64,000 bases of DNA from Aricia agestis (Eukaryota > Arthropoda > Insecta > Lepidoptera > Lycaenidae). Where the stretch lies: the NCBI RefSeq assembly GCF_905147365.1, contig NC_056420.1, positions 13,464,001 through 13,528,000 of the forward strand, read 5' to 3'. The notes below the pieces were generated by a model. The model ran no database searches. It was given only the letters and a program-made list of their open reading frames with translations, and was not told the DNA's origin. Shown here piece after piece: positions 23,128 through 34,572 of the stretch. The stretch's first letter is position 1. Every line of letters starts with the position of its first letter. The position numbers and the translations under genes were made by a program.

Positions 23128-23631
23128 TAAAAATTTTTGACGCTGATGAAGGGAGATTTACCAATCTCCCTGAAACGCAGACTCGTCGACATGTGTATTC
23201 TGCCCGTCCTAACCTACGGTGCGCAAACTTGGTCATTGACCGATTCGCAAAAGTCCCAACTCGGGGTATGCCAAAGGGCGATGGAGCGCAGTATGTTGGG
23301 AGTAAAACTAGTCGACAAAATAAGAAACACCACACTGCGCTCCCAAACAGGTATCAAGGATGTAGGAGCCAAGACGGCAAAACTAAAATGGGATTGGGCT
23401 GGCCACGTTAGCCGCATGCATCCCGACCGCTGGGCAAAGCTAACAACTGAATGGATACCCGAAGACGGACGACGCAACCGTGGCCGGCCAAGAAAGAGAT
23501 GGCGCGATGAGCTAGAGGCATACCAGCCAGGCTGACCAACGGTGGCGCAGGAGCGAGAAAAATGGAAGACCCTGGGGGAGGCCTTTGCCCAGCAGTGGGA
23601 CAGCATAGGCTAATTAAAAAAAAAAAAAAAA
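23128..23631 (+). pseudogene. RTE-type LINE, C-terminal remnant with poly(A)
   Basis: A frame open from about 23137 encodes the last part of a non-LTR retrotransposon reverse transcriptase. Visible motifs are GDLPISLKRRL, ILPVLTYGAQTW, WAGHVSR and GRPRKRWRDEL, the familiar C-terminal stretch of RTE-like elements. A TGA at 23533-23535 interrupts it (a tryptophan codon is the likely ancestor). The same frame then continues through WKTLGEAFAQQWDS to TAA at 23611-23613, followed by about 15 A. The endonuclease and catalytic RT domains are missing, so it is 5'-truncated and dead. Confidence 0.85.
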
Positions 23632-24016
23632 CTATGCAGTTCGTACAGACGAAACCGCACGGTCACGTAGTATTACAAAACCCATCCTACATTCGTTCGC
23701 GTATTCGCAAGTAGCAACTAGTCTTATAGCGCTTTTATATAAAACGCTTACCCATTCAAAACTTTCAAAACGATTTTAATTATTTTAAATACTAAATGAA
23801 TTCATTCATGTGAGCATAATTGTAGTTATTTGAGTGAGTCGTTTCACAGTTCATTACCGAAGCTCGCGTGCTCTATTTAGTTTACAGCAGCTGAAAATTC
23901 CAACAACTCTATTGAAAGCTTAATGTTAGAGTGCCTAGGTTTTTTAGGTCAATTTATTCAAAGTAACAAAATAAAACCAATCACAGAAACTCGTAAGAAG
24001 AATTACTCAGATAGGA
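23632..24016. other. Unassigned DNA
   Basis: No supported feature was found. Confidence 0.35.
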
Positions 24017-24020
24017 TTAA

Positions 24021-24221
24021 GGGTAAAGCCAAACGTAATTTGTGAGTTGTGAGTCGCAGAATTTCGGTCGCGTAAATATCTTTTCATACAAATCATGACT
24101 CACAAAATTACGCTCGTGTGAATCAAATAGGACTTTTGTATGAAACTGAATGCAGCAGAATTTCTGCCAGCCGAAATTCTGCGAAACACAAATCACAAAT
24201 TACGCTCGTTTGGCTTCACCC
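24021..24221. mobile_element. piggyBac-like MITE at TTAA
   Basis: TTAA flanks both ends (24017-24020 and 24222-24225). The ends GGGTAAAGCCAAACG and CGTTTGGCTTCACCC are inverted, and the subterminal sequences (TTTGTGA, CAGAATTTCGG) are also inverted. Confidence 0.75.
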
Positions 24222-24225
24222 TTAA

Positions 24226-24767
24226 GAGCGCATATGACCCTAACTTGGCTACATACTTTAACCTAGATCTCAAAATCTGTAAGGTCTAGAAAACTGATTT
24301 TTTGACACAAGTAACTTCAGTTCATAAAGATTAAATGCTCAAGACGAAAACACGATTACTCAAAAAATGCTCGATAGTTTCTTTTTTACAAAAAAACCTT
24401 GTTTTAGACACATTTTTGCTCGGATCTTCGAAGTTTGCTGTCTTTTCTTTAATATTTTTTAATATCTAAAAAGGTATTGATAAAACCTAAATTTGCTCAA
24501 AACACTTTTTTCATAATCATTATAGTTCGTCTTTTATTCAAGTAAAACTAACTCGGCGATGATTCCGCGCCGTCCTTTTTGACCTGGCATATGAAAGACG
24601 GGCGTGAGTGTGAAGAGAGAAGGACGATGTTTGATTTTTAGAGTTAGGTGAGCTCTTAAGGTTAATCTTGTGTTAAATATTCTGCTATTTTCTCGTTTCT
24701 CGTATTTATGACAAGTGCGACAAGCATGCTCATCAAACTCATGCTCATCTGATCAGAACTCAGCTCA
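24226..24767. other. Unassigned DNA
   Basis: It ends in a short patch with CTCATCTGAT repeated twice. Nothing else is supported. Confidence 0.35.
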
Positions 24768-24812
24768 TCTGATAAGAACATGCAAACAAAAAGTTTGCAT
24801 GTTCTTATCAGA
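24768..24812. repeat. Perfect 20-bp hairpin
   Basis: TCTGATAAGAACATGCAAAC and its exact reverse complement are separated by AAAAA. The right arm runs straight into a SINE A fragment. Confidence 0.9.
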
Positions 24813-24880
24813 CAATCAGGTGATCAGCCTGTATTGTCCTATTCCACCTTGAAAACAATTTTTGGGTTGCCCGAACAAAG
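24807..24880 (-). mobile_element. SINE A fragment
   Basis: ATCAGACAATCAGGTGATCA followed by GCCTGTATTGTCCT matches the interior of the copy at 18531-18851. Confidence 0.65.
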
Positions 24881-25305
24881 AAGGTAGCAGAGCAGCTACA
24901 CAGGAATTATGGTGCACAATAATTAGGCTATTTTTCCGTAAAAAGTAATAAATAAAATAACTAAAACCTTCATAAAAATAATATACCTGTCTTAATTATT
25001 CGGTAACATGTTTTCATTTCAGTTCGTTATCTTTCGCGTGCGAAAGGCCGCACTAATACAAAAAGGGCAACGTTATTAAAAGAGGGCCATTGTTGTTTCG
25101 GCCGCTTATGTATTTTTCCCTTCCCAGACATTACACATACGCCTGCATAATTTGCGAATTCATTTGGGTATGCTAATTATTTCATTAGCTTTGTATCAAA
25201 GTATTTGATACGGAAAACCTTTATTTAGTTTTTTCCTCCTTGTTTTTTTGATATTTTTTATTCCTAGTAAAAATGTCTAACACAAATAAGAAAAAATATT
25301 AGAGA
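24881..25305. other. Unassigned DNA
   Basis: No supported feature was found. Confidence 0.35.
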
Positions 25306-25526
25306 CTAGATGATGCCCGCAACTCCGTTGCGCCAAAACTCGTTTATCGCGCGGGAACCGTACATTTTTTCGGAACAAAAAGTATCGTATGTCCTTTCCC
25401 GGGACTCTAAGTATCTCCATGCCAAATTTCAGCAAAATCGGTTCAGCGGTTTGGGCGTGAAGAGGTAACAGACAGACATACAGATGGAAGACAGACACAC
25501 TTTCGCATTTGTAATATTAGTATGAA
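25306..25526 (-). mobile_element. Helitron-like element, reverse
   Basis: CTAGATGATGCCCGCAAC follows A, and the element ends GTAATATTAGTATGAA. It matches 19380-19561, with a CAGACAGACATACAG array. One base of the 5' TC is changed. Confidence 0.75.
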
Positions 25527-26209
25527 CAAATTAACAGATTGAGTAAGTTTTTTCTCGCCTCCTAAATACTGAATTTGGACAACTTTTGAACCATTACATA
25601 TAAATGTAATATGACAAACAGTGACACACGGTGCTGCTCGCCAGTTCTGCTATACTTGAACTTGGCTTGACACGCTACCGTGATATAAGTATAATATTAT
25701 GTAATTGTAATCAGAAACTTTAGCGTTTTATATTAAATCTACAAACTGTGTATTCAACACATTCGACTTCAAACCGTCTATAAATACTTGTGACTCTTTG
25801 TGACGTGAAATCACAAAAGAACGGAAGCGTCGAACATCAAACGATTCTTACGTTTCAATTAGCCCCAAGTCCGTGGAGTGTCTTTTGAGTATAAAATCTC
25901 GTTATAAAACCCTCTTCACTCAGATATTTTTAGTGCCGAGAGGTTTTATGCACGGAGTGATGAGATTTAAACCATCAAATATAAGCGCGATCTAAACTAT
26001 AAATTATTTAAGAGGTTTTTTATGCACGAGTATAAAAACCTGATAGTACTCAGGATATTTGATGGACTTTTCAAAGTCGAAAAAGTTGCGTCTACAACCT
26101 GACTTCAAATGTCAAATAGCCCCAAAACAATCTAATCGACTTTGCGACATTTTGCCTCAAAATAAATTTGTAATCAGCGCCTGAAACAATTTGGCTAATA
26201 TTAGCATAG
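25527..26209. other. Unassigned DNA
   Basis: No supported feature was found. Confidence 0.35.
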
Positions 26210-26400
26210 TTTTTTTTTTATGAAATAAGGAGGCAAACGAGCAAACGGGTCACCTGATGGAAAGCAACTTCCGTCGCCCATGGACACTCACAGCATCAGA
26301 GGAGCTGCAGGTGCGTTGCCGGCCTTTTAAGAGGGAATAGGGTAATAGGGGAGGGAAGGGAAGGGAATAGGAGAGGGTGGGGAAGGGAAGGGAATAGGAC
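26210..26400 (-). mobile_element. SINE C copy, truncated within its minisatellite
   Basis: Poly(T) is at the left, then the shared tail GGCAAACGAGCAAACGGGTC to GCCGGCCTTTTAAGAGGG, then the GGGAAGGG-type repeat. The conserved head is missing. Confidence 0.8.
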
Positions 26401-26534
26401 GGTACCAGCCTTATAAAACTGGCCGAGATTTTGTTGTGTGCCGTACGTCGCGACGCATCAAGATACTATGGCGCACACATACAAGCCGCGCGCGGTGCCT
26501 TTGTATGATGATAACTTCCCCTCCTTTTACTATG

Positions 26535-26640
26535 ATATTAGTCTTGACATATACGTGGAAGTCTAGGGAAGGTTTATATGTATAGAAAGGAAGTATAATA
26601 TGTAATTATTTATTTAAGTGATACAAAGTTCACCGGGTCA
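26535..26640 (+). mobile_element. Degraded relative of the 19806/20715 Helitron family
   Basis: It keeps ATTAGTCTTGACATA, GAAGTCTAGGGAAGGTTT and ACAAAGTTCACCGGG. The CTAG end is lost. Confidence 0.5.
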
Positions 26641-26880
26641 TTTAAAAATAACTAGGAACAATCTTGAGTCTGCGTTTGAAATGATAAACAGAAGTTAGCT
26701 AACCGTCCAAAGTTGTGAATTCTATTTCGTCGCACATGCCGCTCTCTACGTATAGCACGCTAGACTGACGCGGGAAACTGTTCTCGCCGCAGCTTACTGC
26801 TTAGTTTATAGTTAAATCATTATCATCATTGACTACTAAGCTTGTGCAGTAGTTGAGTTTTTTATTGTGTGACAGTCATA

Positions 26881-27168
26881 AAGTTAATATACCTAGCAGA
26901 ATAGAGCAACAATCTCGAGCTGTCAAATGAAACCAAAATTGATTTAATCTGTGTGTAAAAATATGTGTACGTATACACTTACACAAGCATGATTGAACAT
27001 GATTTCTATGAGATTAAATTGTCAACGTGCGGCACGTGCCGACTGGACGTCAAAAAAAGAGTGCTGCTGTCATGTATCACACGTCTCTTTTTACCACGCA
27101 GTGTTACTGATAGTGACATCTCTCTTGCTCAGGCTTTTGTATTTCTATTCCGCTAGGTATATTAACTT
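26881..27168. mobile_element. Mariner-like MITE with AAGTTAATATACCTAGC ends
   Basis: The ends AAGTTAATATACCTAGC and GCTAGGTATATTAACTT are inverted and flanked by TA on both sides. The sister copy at 34303-34572 is in the opposite orientation. Confidence 0.75.
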
Positions 27169-27269
27169 TATGGTTACAGTATACAGTATACTTTTGCGGC
27201 AGTTTTTGCTAACCGTAGCTGTAACCGAAGAAGGTGGTTTTAAGTAATTTAAACTTTAAATTACCTATA

Positions 27270-27641
<372 letters not shown>

Positions 27642-27643
27642 CT

Positions 27644-28045
27644 TCTTACATATAAAATTCTCGTGTCACAATGATAGTTATCGTACTCCTTCGAAACGGC
27701 TTTACTGATTTTTACCAAATTTTATATGCATATTCAGTAGGTCTGAGAATCGGCTACTGGCTACTTTAAGTATAAAAAGTAGCCACTCGAGACTGACGTG
27801 TGAAGTGAAATAAGTATGGCACCATGGCAACGTCCATCGCTATCCCGTCGCACAAACAATGGTCTCCGTCAGTCTCGAGTTGTAATAATTTACTATTATT
27901 TATTCAACAAATGCACTTATCAATATAAAAAGTATCCAGTAGCCAATTGTCAGATCCACTGAATATGCATATAGGCTAAAATCAGTAAAGCCGTTTCTGA
28001 GGAGTACGCGGCCAACATTGTGACACGAGAATTTTATGTATAAGA
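27644..28045. mobile_element. Palindromic pair of Helitron 5' halves
   Basis: The left arm starts TCTTACATATAAAATTCTCG and the right arm, read in reverse, starts TCTTATACATAAAATTCTCG. Both match the 5' half of the complete Helitron at 38408. The arms are collinear but diverged for about 130 bp. There is no 3' CTAG terminus. Confidence 0.7.
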
Positions 28046-28318
28046 TATGCGTTTGTTGTTCCTATTGTGTTAACGTTGAAACATTACGTGCTACACAGGT
28101 CATAGTGATCATATAGCGCAGGTGGATGTACAGCCAATATCCTGCGCCGCAGTTCCGGTGTGGGCGCAATGTTTCAGCTACTTCCGGCCGCCATGACAGC
28201 TCCGCGGGTGCTTATTTTGACTTTATGGTTTGTTGTATAACATGTTGATAGAATATTCCTATGTTGTTTTTGTAAAAAAATATTTTCTTACATTATTTAA
28301 ATCCAATAGATGCGCAAA
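28046..28318. other. Unassigned DNA
   Basis: GC-rich around 28130-28205. No feature is supported. Confidence 0.3.
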
Positions 28319-28609
<291 letters not shown>

Positions 28610-28803
28610 TTATAATAAACGCCCATGTCGCGGTATTTGTTCCAACCCCTTTAAAGGAGTTTTGTTGAAATTTTGTGCACTTATCAGTTATCAGGTAGGT
28701 TTGAGAATCTAGTATTTAAACTCGAAATGTTGTAGCAGAGTAAATAACGATCAGTCTCAAATCCTGATATGAAGGTGTGTCTGGAGACTTTAAATACAAG
28801 CAT

Positions 28804-29139
28804 ACGTGGGAGAGCCATGCTTCGGCACGAATGGGCCGGCTCGACCGGATAAATACCACGTTCTCACAGAAAACCGGTCTGAAACAGCGCTTGCGCTGTG
28901 TTTCGCCGAGTGAGTGAGTTTACCGGAGGCCCAATCCCCTAACCCCTACCCTATTACCTTCCCTACCCTCAACTATTCCCTTCCCTTCCCTACCCTCCCC
29001 TATTACCCTATTCCCTCTTAAAAGGTCGGCAACGCACTCGCAGCTCTTCTGATGCTGCGAGTGTCCATGGGCGACGGAAGTTGCTTTCCATCAGGTGACC
29101 CGTTTGCTCGTTTGCCCCCTAATTTCATAAAAAAAAAAA
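28804..29139 (+). mobile_element. SINE C copy, full length
   Basis: The head ACGTGGGAGAGCCATGCTTC is followed by GCGCTTGCGCTGTGTTTCGC, the pyrimidine minisatellite (28930-29018), the LINE-type tail (29025-29128) and poly(A). It encodes no functional product; the translatable PYP-rich frame is a by-product of the minisatellite. Confidence 0.85.
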
Positions 29140-29266
29140 TGTGTTGCAACAACGTCTGAAATGCCATTAACTTCTCGCTCAGTCGGAACATCTTCCTTTG
29201 AGTCTCTGCGCACATTTCCATACGCTATGTATATGGAAATACACGCATAGTATGGTAGAGTGATTG

Positions 29267-29415
29267 ATGCAAAGTGCGCCAACCCGGCAAGCGCGCCATA
29301 GAGCTACAATTCCATACTGCTGATTGGACATCTCCAAAATCCAAATTCTTCTCCAAATCTTACAATTAGAATTATAGCTATATGGCGCACTTGCCGGGGT
29401 GGCGCGCTTTGCCAC
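29267..29415. mobile_element. Foldback MITE with GCAAAG(T/C)GCGCCA ends
   Basis: The left arm GCAAAGTGCGCCAACCCGGC pairs with the right arm GCCGGGGTGGCGCGCTTTGC. The arms are about 35 bp, ending in AGCT near the loop. Confidence 0.65.
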
Positions 29416-29474
29416 ACTCACTGTTTATGGCAAAATAACATTCACCCTATCAGTCAGTAGTGTTATAGTAAAAC

Positions 29475-29685
29475 GATGTGGGGTACTTCCACGGCAAAAT
29501 TCGTTTACCGTGGGAGTACCCCACATTTTGCTAGAATAAAAAGTATCCTTTGTTCTTTCCCGGGACTTTAAGCATCTCTATACAACAAATATTAGATAAA
29601 TCGGTTTAGCGTTTTGGGCCTAGAAAGGTAACAGACAAACAGACAGACACACAAACTTTATCGTTTATAATATTAGAATGAATGC
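29475..29685 (-). mobile_element. Degraded Helitron-like copy, reverse
   Basis: The order AAAAAGTATCC, TTTCCCGGGACTTTAAG, CAGACAAACAGACAGAC and TATAATATTAGAATGAA matches 25306-25526. The 3' end is rearranged into a GTGGGGTAC inverted pair. Confidence 0.6.
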
Positions 29686-29867
29686 TGCAACGTTTATGTT
29701 TGCCTTTTTAGCTTGTATAAATTAATAACTGTTAGCATTAAGAGCCTGCTGCCAAAAATATCAAACCACGCTAGCTCCGCCTACACACCCCGCTATCCTC
29801 CAATCGTGATAATATAATGATTTCATGAATCGTGCCCGCGAGGATTGTACTTTGCGCTGCAGCTAAT

Positions 29868-30084
29868 AGCTATGTCCACACTGTGCACTTTCATCTTCAA
29901 TTTTCGTCATCAACTTTCATATTGGCGCATTCAATAATTTAATGTGTCAAGGAACGCAACGCCAATATTGTCATTTTTCAAGTTTTGGATACGGTCAGAG
30001 GGCATGCGTCGCGGGCATGCCTCACGTTTGCTGTTGACTGACGCATGCCCTTGACGAACAAAAAGGCATAGTGTGGACAAAGCT
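29868..30084. mobile_element. MITE with AGCTWTGTCCACACT ends, 217 bp
   Basis: The ends AGCTATGTCCACACTGTGC and GCATAGTGTGGACAAAGCT are inverted. AAT flanks both sides (29865-29867 and 30085-30087). The inverted-orientation sister is at 51711-51946. Confidence 0.75.
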
Positions 30085-30087
30085 AAT

Positions 30088-30652
30088 AGTGAACAATATC
30101 GCGTAACAACGGTTCCCGCATTATAGCACTAAAGTAAAGGTCGTAAGTCCCAAAATTGTTTTTGATGATTACTTAAAAATTAAATACAATATTTAAATAA
30201 TTTCCTTTAGCCTTTATTATATAAAGTGTGTGATTGTAGTAGTGGAAGTTATTTAATGTTAGTAATTCAATAAGTGTAACAGATATTTGTTGAAAAGCCC
30301 AGAAAGATTCATAATTTCGAAAAATATAACTATCGAGTCAAAATAAGTGAATCGTGTTTTCCGTTAGGCAAATATCAGATAAATCATAAATATACAATGT
30401 TTAAATAAATCTCAATTTCATTTAAGTCTATCGTCTTCCAGGATCGTAATACTTATCGAAAACACAGCAAAATTTGGCAGCCCGCTCTTAACCTAACAAA
30501 AAGTCGATTTATTTATAGAAGTTTTCATAACGTGCCTGATAACGATCCGTCATGCAACAAGATGGCGCGATATGGGGTATTCGGAAAAGCTTTTAGTTTT
30601 GTGAGAATGTGCCGGTTTAGGCCAAGGATTATGCGCCTTGAATGTAAAATTC
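30088..30652. other. Unassigned DNA
   Basis: No supported feature was found. Confidence 0.35.
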
Positions 30653-30745
30653 CTACCTTACTAATATAATATTTTTACTACAATCCATTCTGTTGTAAAG
30701 GCAAAAGTTTGTGTGTCTGTCTGTCTGTTACCTTTTCATGCTAAG
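30653..30745 (+). mobile_element. Helitron-like 5' fragment with (TCTG)n
   Basis: TACCTTACTAATATAATATT is followed by AAAGTTTGTGTGTCTGTCTG and TTACCTTTTCATGC, as at 18327. The rest is missing. Confidence 0.45.
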
Positions 30746-30995
30746 ATTAAGCATTTGCAGTAGAAATGCTTACTGTATGGCAGTGTCAATATACAATAAG
30801 CTCACTTTAAAAAACTCCTTAAGAAAAAACTACAAAAAGAGCTGCATGCATGGCTACTTCACAAAATGTATTATGCAATTAATGAATATATTAATTATGA
30901 AATGGATGACGTTAAAACCTTATATTCTGACATTATTCTAAATATACTTTAATTGTTTAATATTTCAAGATTAACATAATATATTGGACATTATT

Positions 30996-31296
30996 CTTTT
31001 TTTTTATGAAATAAGGGGGCAAACGGGTCATCTGATGGAAAGCAACTTCCGTCGCCCATGGACACTCGCAGCATCAGAAGAGCTGCAAGTGCGTTGCCGG
31101 CCTTGTAAGAGGGAATAGGGTAATAGGGGAGGGTAGGGAAGGGAAGGGAAGGGAATAGGGTAGGGGTTAGGGGATTGGGCCTCCGGTAAACTCACTCACA
31201 ACTGTGCAAGCGCTGTTTCACGCCGGTTTTCTGTGAGAACGTGGTATTTATCCGGTCGAGCCGGCCCATTCGTGCCGAAGCATGGCTCTCCCACGT
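30996..31296 (-). mobile_element. SINE C copy, reverse
   Basis: It reads from poly(T) through the shared tail, the GGGAAGGG minisatellite and the head ending GCATGGCTCTCCCACG. TATTC occurs at both flanks and may be a short target duplication. Confidence 0.85.
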
Positions 31297-31439
31297 ATTC
31301 GTATAATATTCATTAATGGGACAGAATTATTTTAAGAAATACAGTTAATTATCTATATAACATCTATTTATTTCAATCAATGACTTGGGAAAATTATAAT
31401 TAGTAATTACAATGACAATATTTGCACACTATGTTAGTG

Positions 31440-31530
31440 GTAGAATATGTCTGAACTCATTAAAATGTAATCATCTATAACTGTACCATATTCTTAGCAA
31501 ATAAATACATTTTGATTTGATTTGATTCTT
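31440..31530 (+). mobile_element. Probable LINE 3' end with (TTTGA)n tail
   Basis: AAATAAATACATTTTGATTT followed by TTTGA repeats is the usual tail of insect LINEs of the Jockey/CR1 kind. The 5' limit is not determinable. Confidence 0.45.
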
Positions 31531-32239
31531 AAATAGATGAATTGATTTAGATACAATTTGTAGATACTAATTAGGAGAGGGCAAAAAAAAATTTTTTTTA
31601 AAGTACGTTTGCGGCGTGATACACGAAATTGTATAAAAGTTTGTGTGTGTGTGTGTTTGTTACTTTTTCCTGCTCCTTCCTCGCGGTTCTCCTTCCCTCT
31701 TACGAATGTTCGATCAAGCCACGTGACCTGATGCGAGTAACATCTATACGTTCCCAACAAATAAGTTTTAACCTAAAGAAGTGATTTTAATACAAAATGT
31801 ATTGTTCCCCATCGCAAAAAAGTGCACAACATAGAAGTTATCACATCACAGATACAGGAGAATACTAAATTTCCACAGCCGTATGTTTCTATGACAGAAC
31901 AAACAGGTGAAGAACCTTACACACATTAATAAGGCCCGGCTCAACATCTGCCAAAAGCGGAGATTCATTCCCACTGTCAGCTTAGTTCCGTTATACCCGT
32001 TTCGCACCTGACATAAACACGCAGACAAACACAACGCGGAATTTCGTTTATTAATAGTTTACGGTTCATATTTAAGCGTTTGAAGATGTTAGTTTTGAAT
32101 TTATTATAATGCAATACAAATTTTATTTAACAAAATTTGTCGCAGGTATAGAAATAGCAGAACCATGGACAAATACTACATTCGTTCCCAAAGCATTTCT
32201 TCTTACGATTACAAATTCGCGAAATCAATCATGTTTCTG
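31531..32239. other. Unassigned DNA
   Basis: A short (GT)n run lies at about 31640-31660. Nothing else is supported. Confidence 0.35.
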
Positions 32240-32644
32240 ACGTGGGAGAGCCATTTTTCGGCACGAATGGGCCGGCTCGACCGGAGAAATACCACACGGG
32301 CTCACAGAAAACTGGCGTGAAATAGCGCTTGCACTGTGTTTCGCCGAGTGAATGAGTTAACCGGAGGCCCAATTCCCTACCCTTTTCCCTTCCCTACCCT
32401 CTCCTATTTCCTTCCCTACCCTCCCCTATTCCCTTCCCTACCCTCCCCTATTCCCTTCCCTACCCTCCCCTATTTACCTATTCCCTCTTACCCTATTCCT
32501 CCTCCCTATTACCCTATTCCCTCTTAAAAGGCCGGCAACGCACCTGCAGCTCTTCTGATGCTGCGAGTGTCCATGGGCGACGGAAGTTGCTTTCCATCAG
32601 GTGACCCGTTTGCTCGTTTGCCCCCTTATTTCATTAAAAAAAAA
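32240..32644 (+). mobile_element. SINE C copy with expanded minisatellite
   Basis: The head begins ACGTGGGAGAGCC and the tail ends in poly(A). The CCCTTCCCTACCCTCCCCTA units (32370-32525) are more numerous here than in other copies. Confidence 0.85.
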
Positions 32645-33288
32645 CTACACACACACTACCATCTTTTTGAATGATAAGCCTATACAGTATACCGACAGTA
32701 TATATTAAGTCTATGCAGTATACATACGAATTATACTCTTTTGTTTATGGTTGAAGTCTGTTGTCAAATTAAAAATGGATTGTTGTTTTTTTTTTGTTAT
32801 AATATCTGAAATAGTCAATACTTCAAATGGGGAGCCAAAAGAAGTACAATTAAATTTAAGATGGAATTTCTACCATTGGGCGATCTCTAGTTGGGTATAA
32901 AAGTTAAATTAAGTTTTGGTATAAATGTTTCGTAGCGATCTCGTAGCACTGCTACGAAACACGTAGCCTTATTCGTAGCACTTCTAGTAACGTCCGAACC
33001 GTCATATTTTGACGGTTACTTAATTTTAATTTAATGATGAGTTTGACGAAATTTGTCGAGCTACAGTAAAATCTTCATTAAATGAAATTTTGTGACAGTA
33101 ATTAATCATTTAATTTTTCTGATTGCAGCCGTAATTTAAGCTTTTTCATAATATTATTGTGATAAAACCAAGAAGATATTCACGTTTCTTCTAATGCCTT
33201 TATGATCTTATCCACGAAAAAGTGACAAAACATCATAATTTTAATGTTTTTTTAAGAACTTTTGTGGCTTGTATCCTACCTTGTATAA
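32645..33288. other. Unassigned DNA
   Basis: A short TCGTAGCA/GCTACGAA inverted cluster lies at 32928-32990. No gene is seen. Confidence 0.35.
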
Positions 33289-33428
33289 GACCATGCGCGC
33301 ACGGGCAACTTAGTTGCTCGGCGATTTATTTGTCTCTTTCGAAAAAATAATTGCCATGTCACCGGGGTGCGCGCACGAGAGCGACAGCAACCCGACTTTT
33401 TTCAGTTTTTTTCTTGACAGTCATCAAC

Positions 33429-33608
33429 ATGGATTTGGTCGAGACGGCTGTGGTCGTTGCACTCGCTATAAAAAACCGAAGAAAGCGTCGCAAAATAGAA
33501 TATTGGGAGCATCCACTATGGAGCTATCGGCTGACTCTCGGGAAATTTTATACTAGTTTTGTGAAATTGAGAGCATACCCAAAAAAAAATTTAGTTACTT
33601 TAGATTGA
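33429..33608 (+). pseudogene. N-terminal remnant of a HARBI1-like transposase
   Basis: ATG at 33429 opens 59 codons starting MDLVETAVVVALAIKNRRKR, ending in TGA at 33606. The segment RKRRKIEYWEHPLW followed by LTLGKFYTSFVKLR resembles the start of Harbinger transposases, where a basic run precedes W-x-H-P and G-x-F-x-x-L. The DDE nuclease domain is absent, so it cannot catalyse transposition. Its position inside Harbinger-type ends supports the call. The family match is from memory. Confidence 0.6.
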
Positions 33609-33722
33609 GTGTTGAAAGTACTCTAGTATTTACTCTAGTATTTTAGAAACTCATTGCTGCAAGTACACACAAACTCACGCAGCGGCGGTCGAGTGGCAAC
33701 TGGCCGGTCGGCAACTTTTTTG

Positions 33723-34050
33723 TTGCCCGTGCGCGCACTTGCATAGAAACCAATAGGGAAGGAGACAGTTGCGTCGCGGGCTCTGGGCAACGAAAAAGTT
33801 GCCCAGAGTTGCGTCGCTACGTGCGCGCACTTTTATACTAGCTCCTAGACTTCATCAAGAGACAAATAAATCGCCGAGCAACTAAGTTGCCCGTGCGCGC
33901 ACTTGCATAGAAACCAATAGGGAAGGAGACAGTTGCGTCGCGGGCTCTGGGCAACGAAAAAGTTGCCCAGAGTTGCGTCGCTACGTGCGCGCACTTTCAT
34001 ACTAGCTCCTAGACTTCATCAAGAGACAAATAAATCGCCGAGCAACTAAG
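33723..34050. repeat. Two nearly identical 164-bp tandem units at the right end of the Harbinger element
   Basis: Units 33723-33886 and 33887-34050 begin TTGCCCGTGCGCGCACTTGC. The only difference noticed is TTTATACTAG versus TTCATACTAG. Each contains a CTCTGGGCAAC hairpin and a copy of the inverted-repeat region. Confidence 0.9.
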
Positions 34051-34302
34051 TTGCCCGTGCGCGCATACCCTAACAAGATAAAAATCATGTAACATAGACC
34101 ATAAAATAACTTTCTTATAATCGAGCGTGTTTTACAACAGACTATAAAGTTGATGTGCCTTAAAAATGACATGTAACTTCCGGTTTTCACGTTTGCTATT
34201 TTGTTTCTTTCCGATAGTCGTAAACTTACAAAGTACTGTTATATAGATAGGTAGAAAGCGTTTGTTAGTCACTACAATAATATTTTGTAAATAAAAACCA
34301 TA

Positions 34303-34572
34303 AAGTTAATATACCTAGCGGAATAGAGAAACTAAGGCCTGTGCAAGAGAAATGTCACTATCAGTGCGTGATAAAAAGAGACGTGTGATACATGACAGCA
34401 GAACTCTTTTTTTGACGTCCAGTCGGCACTTATCGGCACGTAGAAAATTTAATCTCATAGAATTCATGTTCAATCATGCTTGTGTAAGTGTATACGTACA
34501 CAGATGTAAACCAATTTCGGTTTCGTTTGACAGCTCGAGATTGTTGCTCTATTCCGCTAGGTATATTAACTT
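34303..34572. mobile_element. Mariner-like MITE, sister of 26881-27168
   Basis: AAGTTAATATACCTAGCGGA at the left and its inverse at the right, with TA on both sides. The internal sequence matches the other copy in reverse. Confidence 0.75.

Larger units (their letters stand above)
33289..34070. mobile_element. PIF/Harbinger-type element with TAA target duplication
   Basis: TAA flanks both sides (33286-33288 and 34071-34073). Ends GACCATGCGCGCACGGGCAA and (reverse) GGGTATGCGCGCACGGGCAA continue as inverted repeats through GCTCGGCGATTTATTTGTCT, about 48 bp. The element is 782 bp and keeps only a fragment of transposase. Confidence 0.8.

Noticed and set aside
23214..23606. 130-codon minus-strand ORF
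   Set aside because: It is the antisense shadow of the RTE reverse-transcriptase remnant.
32336..32527. Proline-rich PYPFPTL-type ORFs, here and in every SINE C copy
   Set aside because: Generated by the pyrimidine minisatellite; the frame is not maintained between copies.
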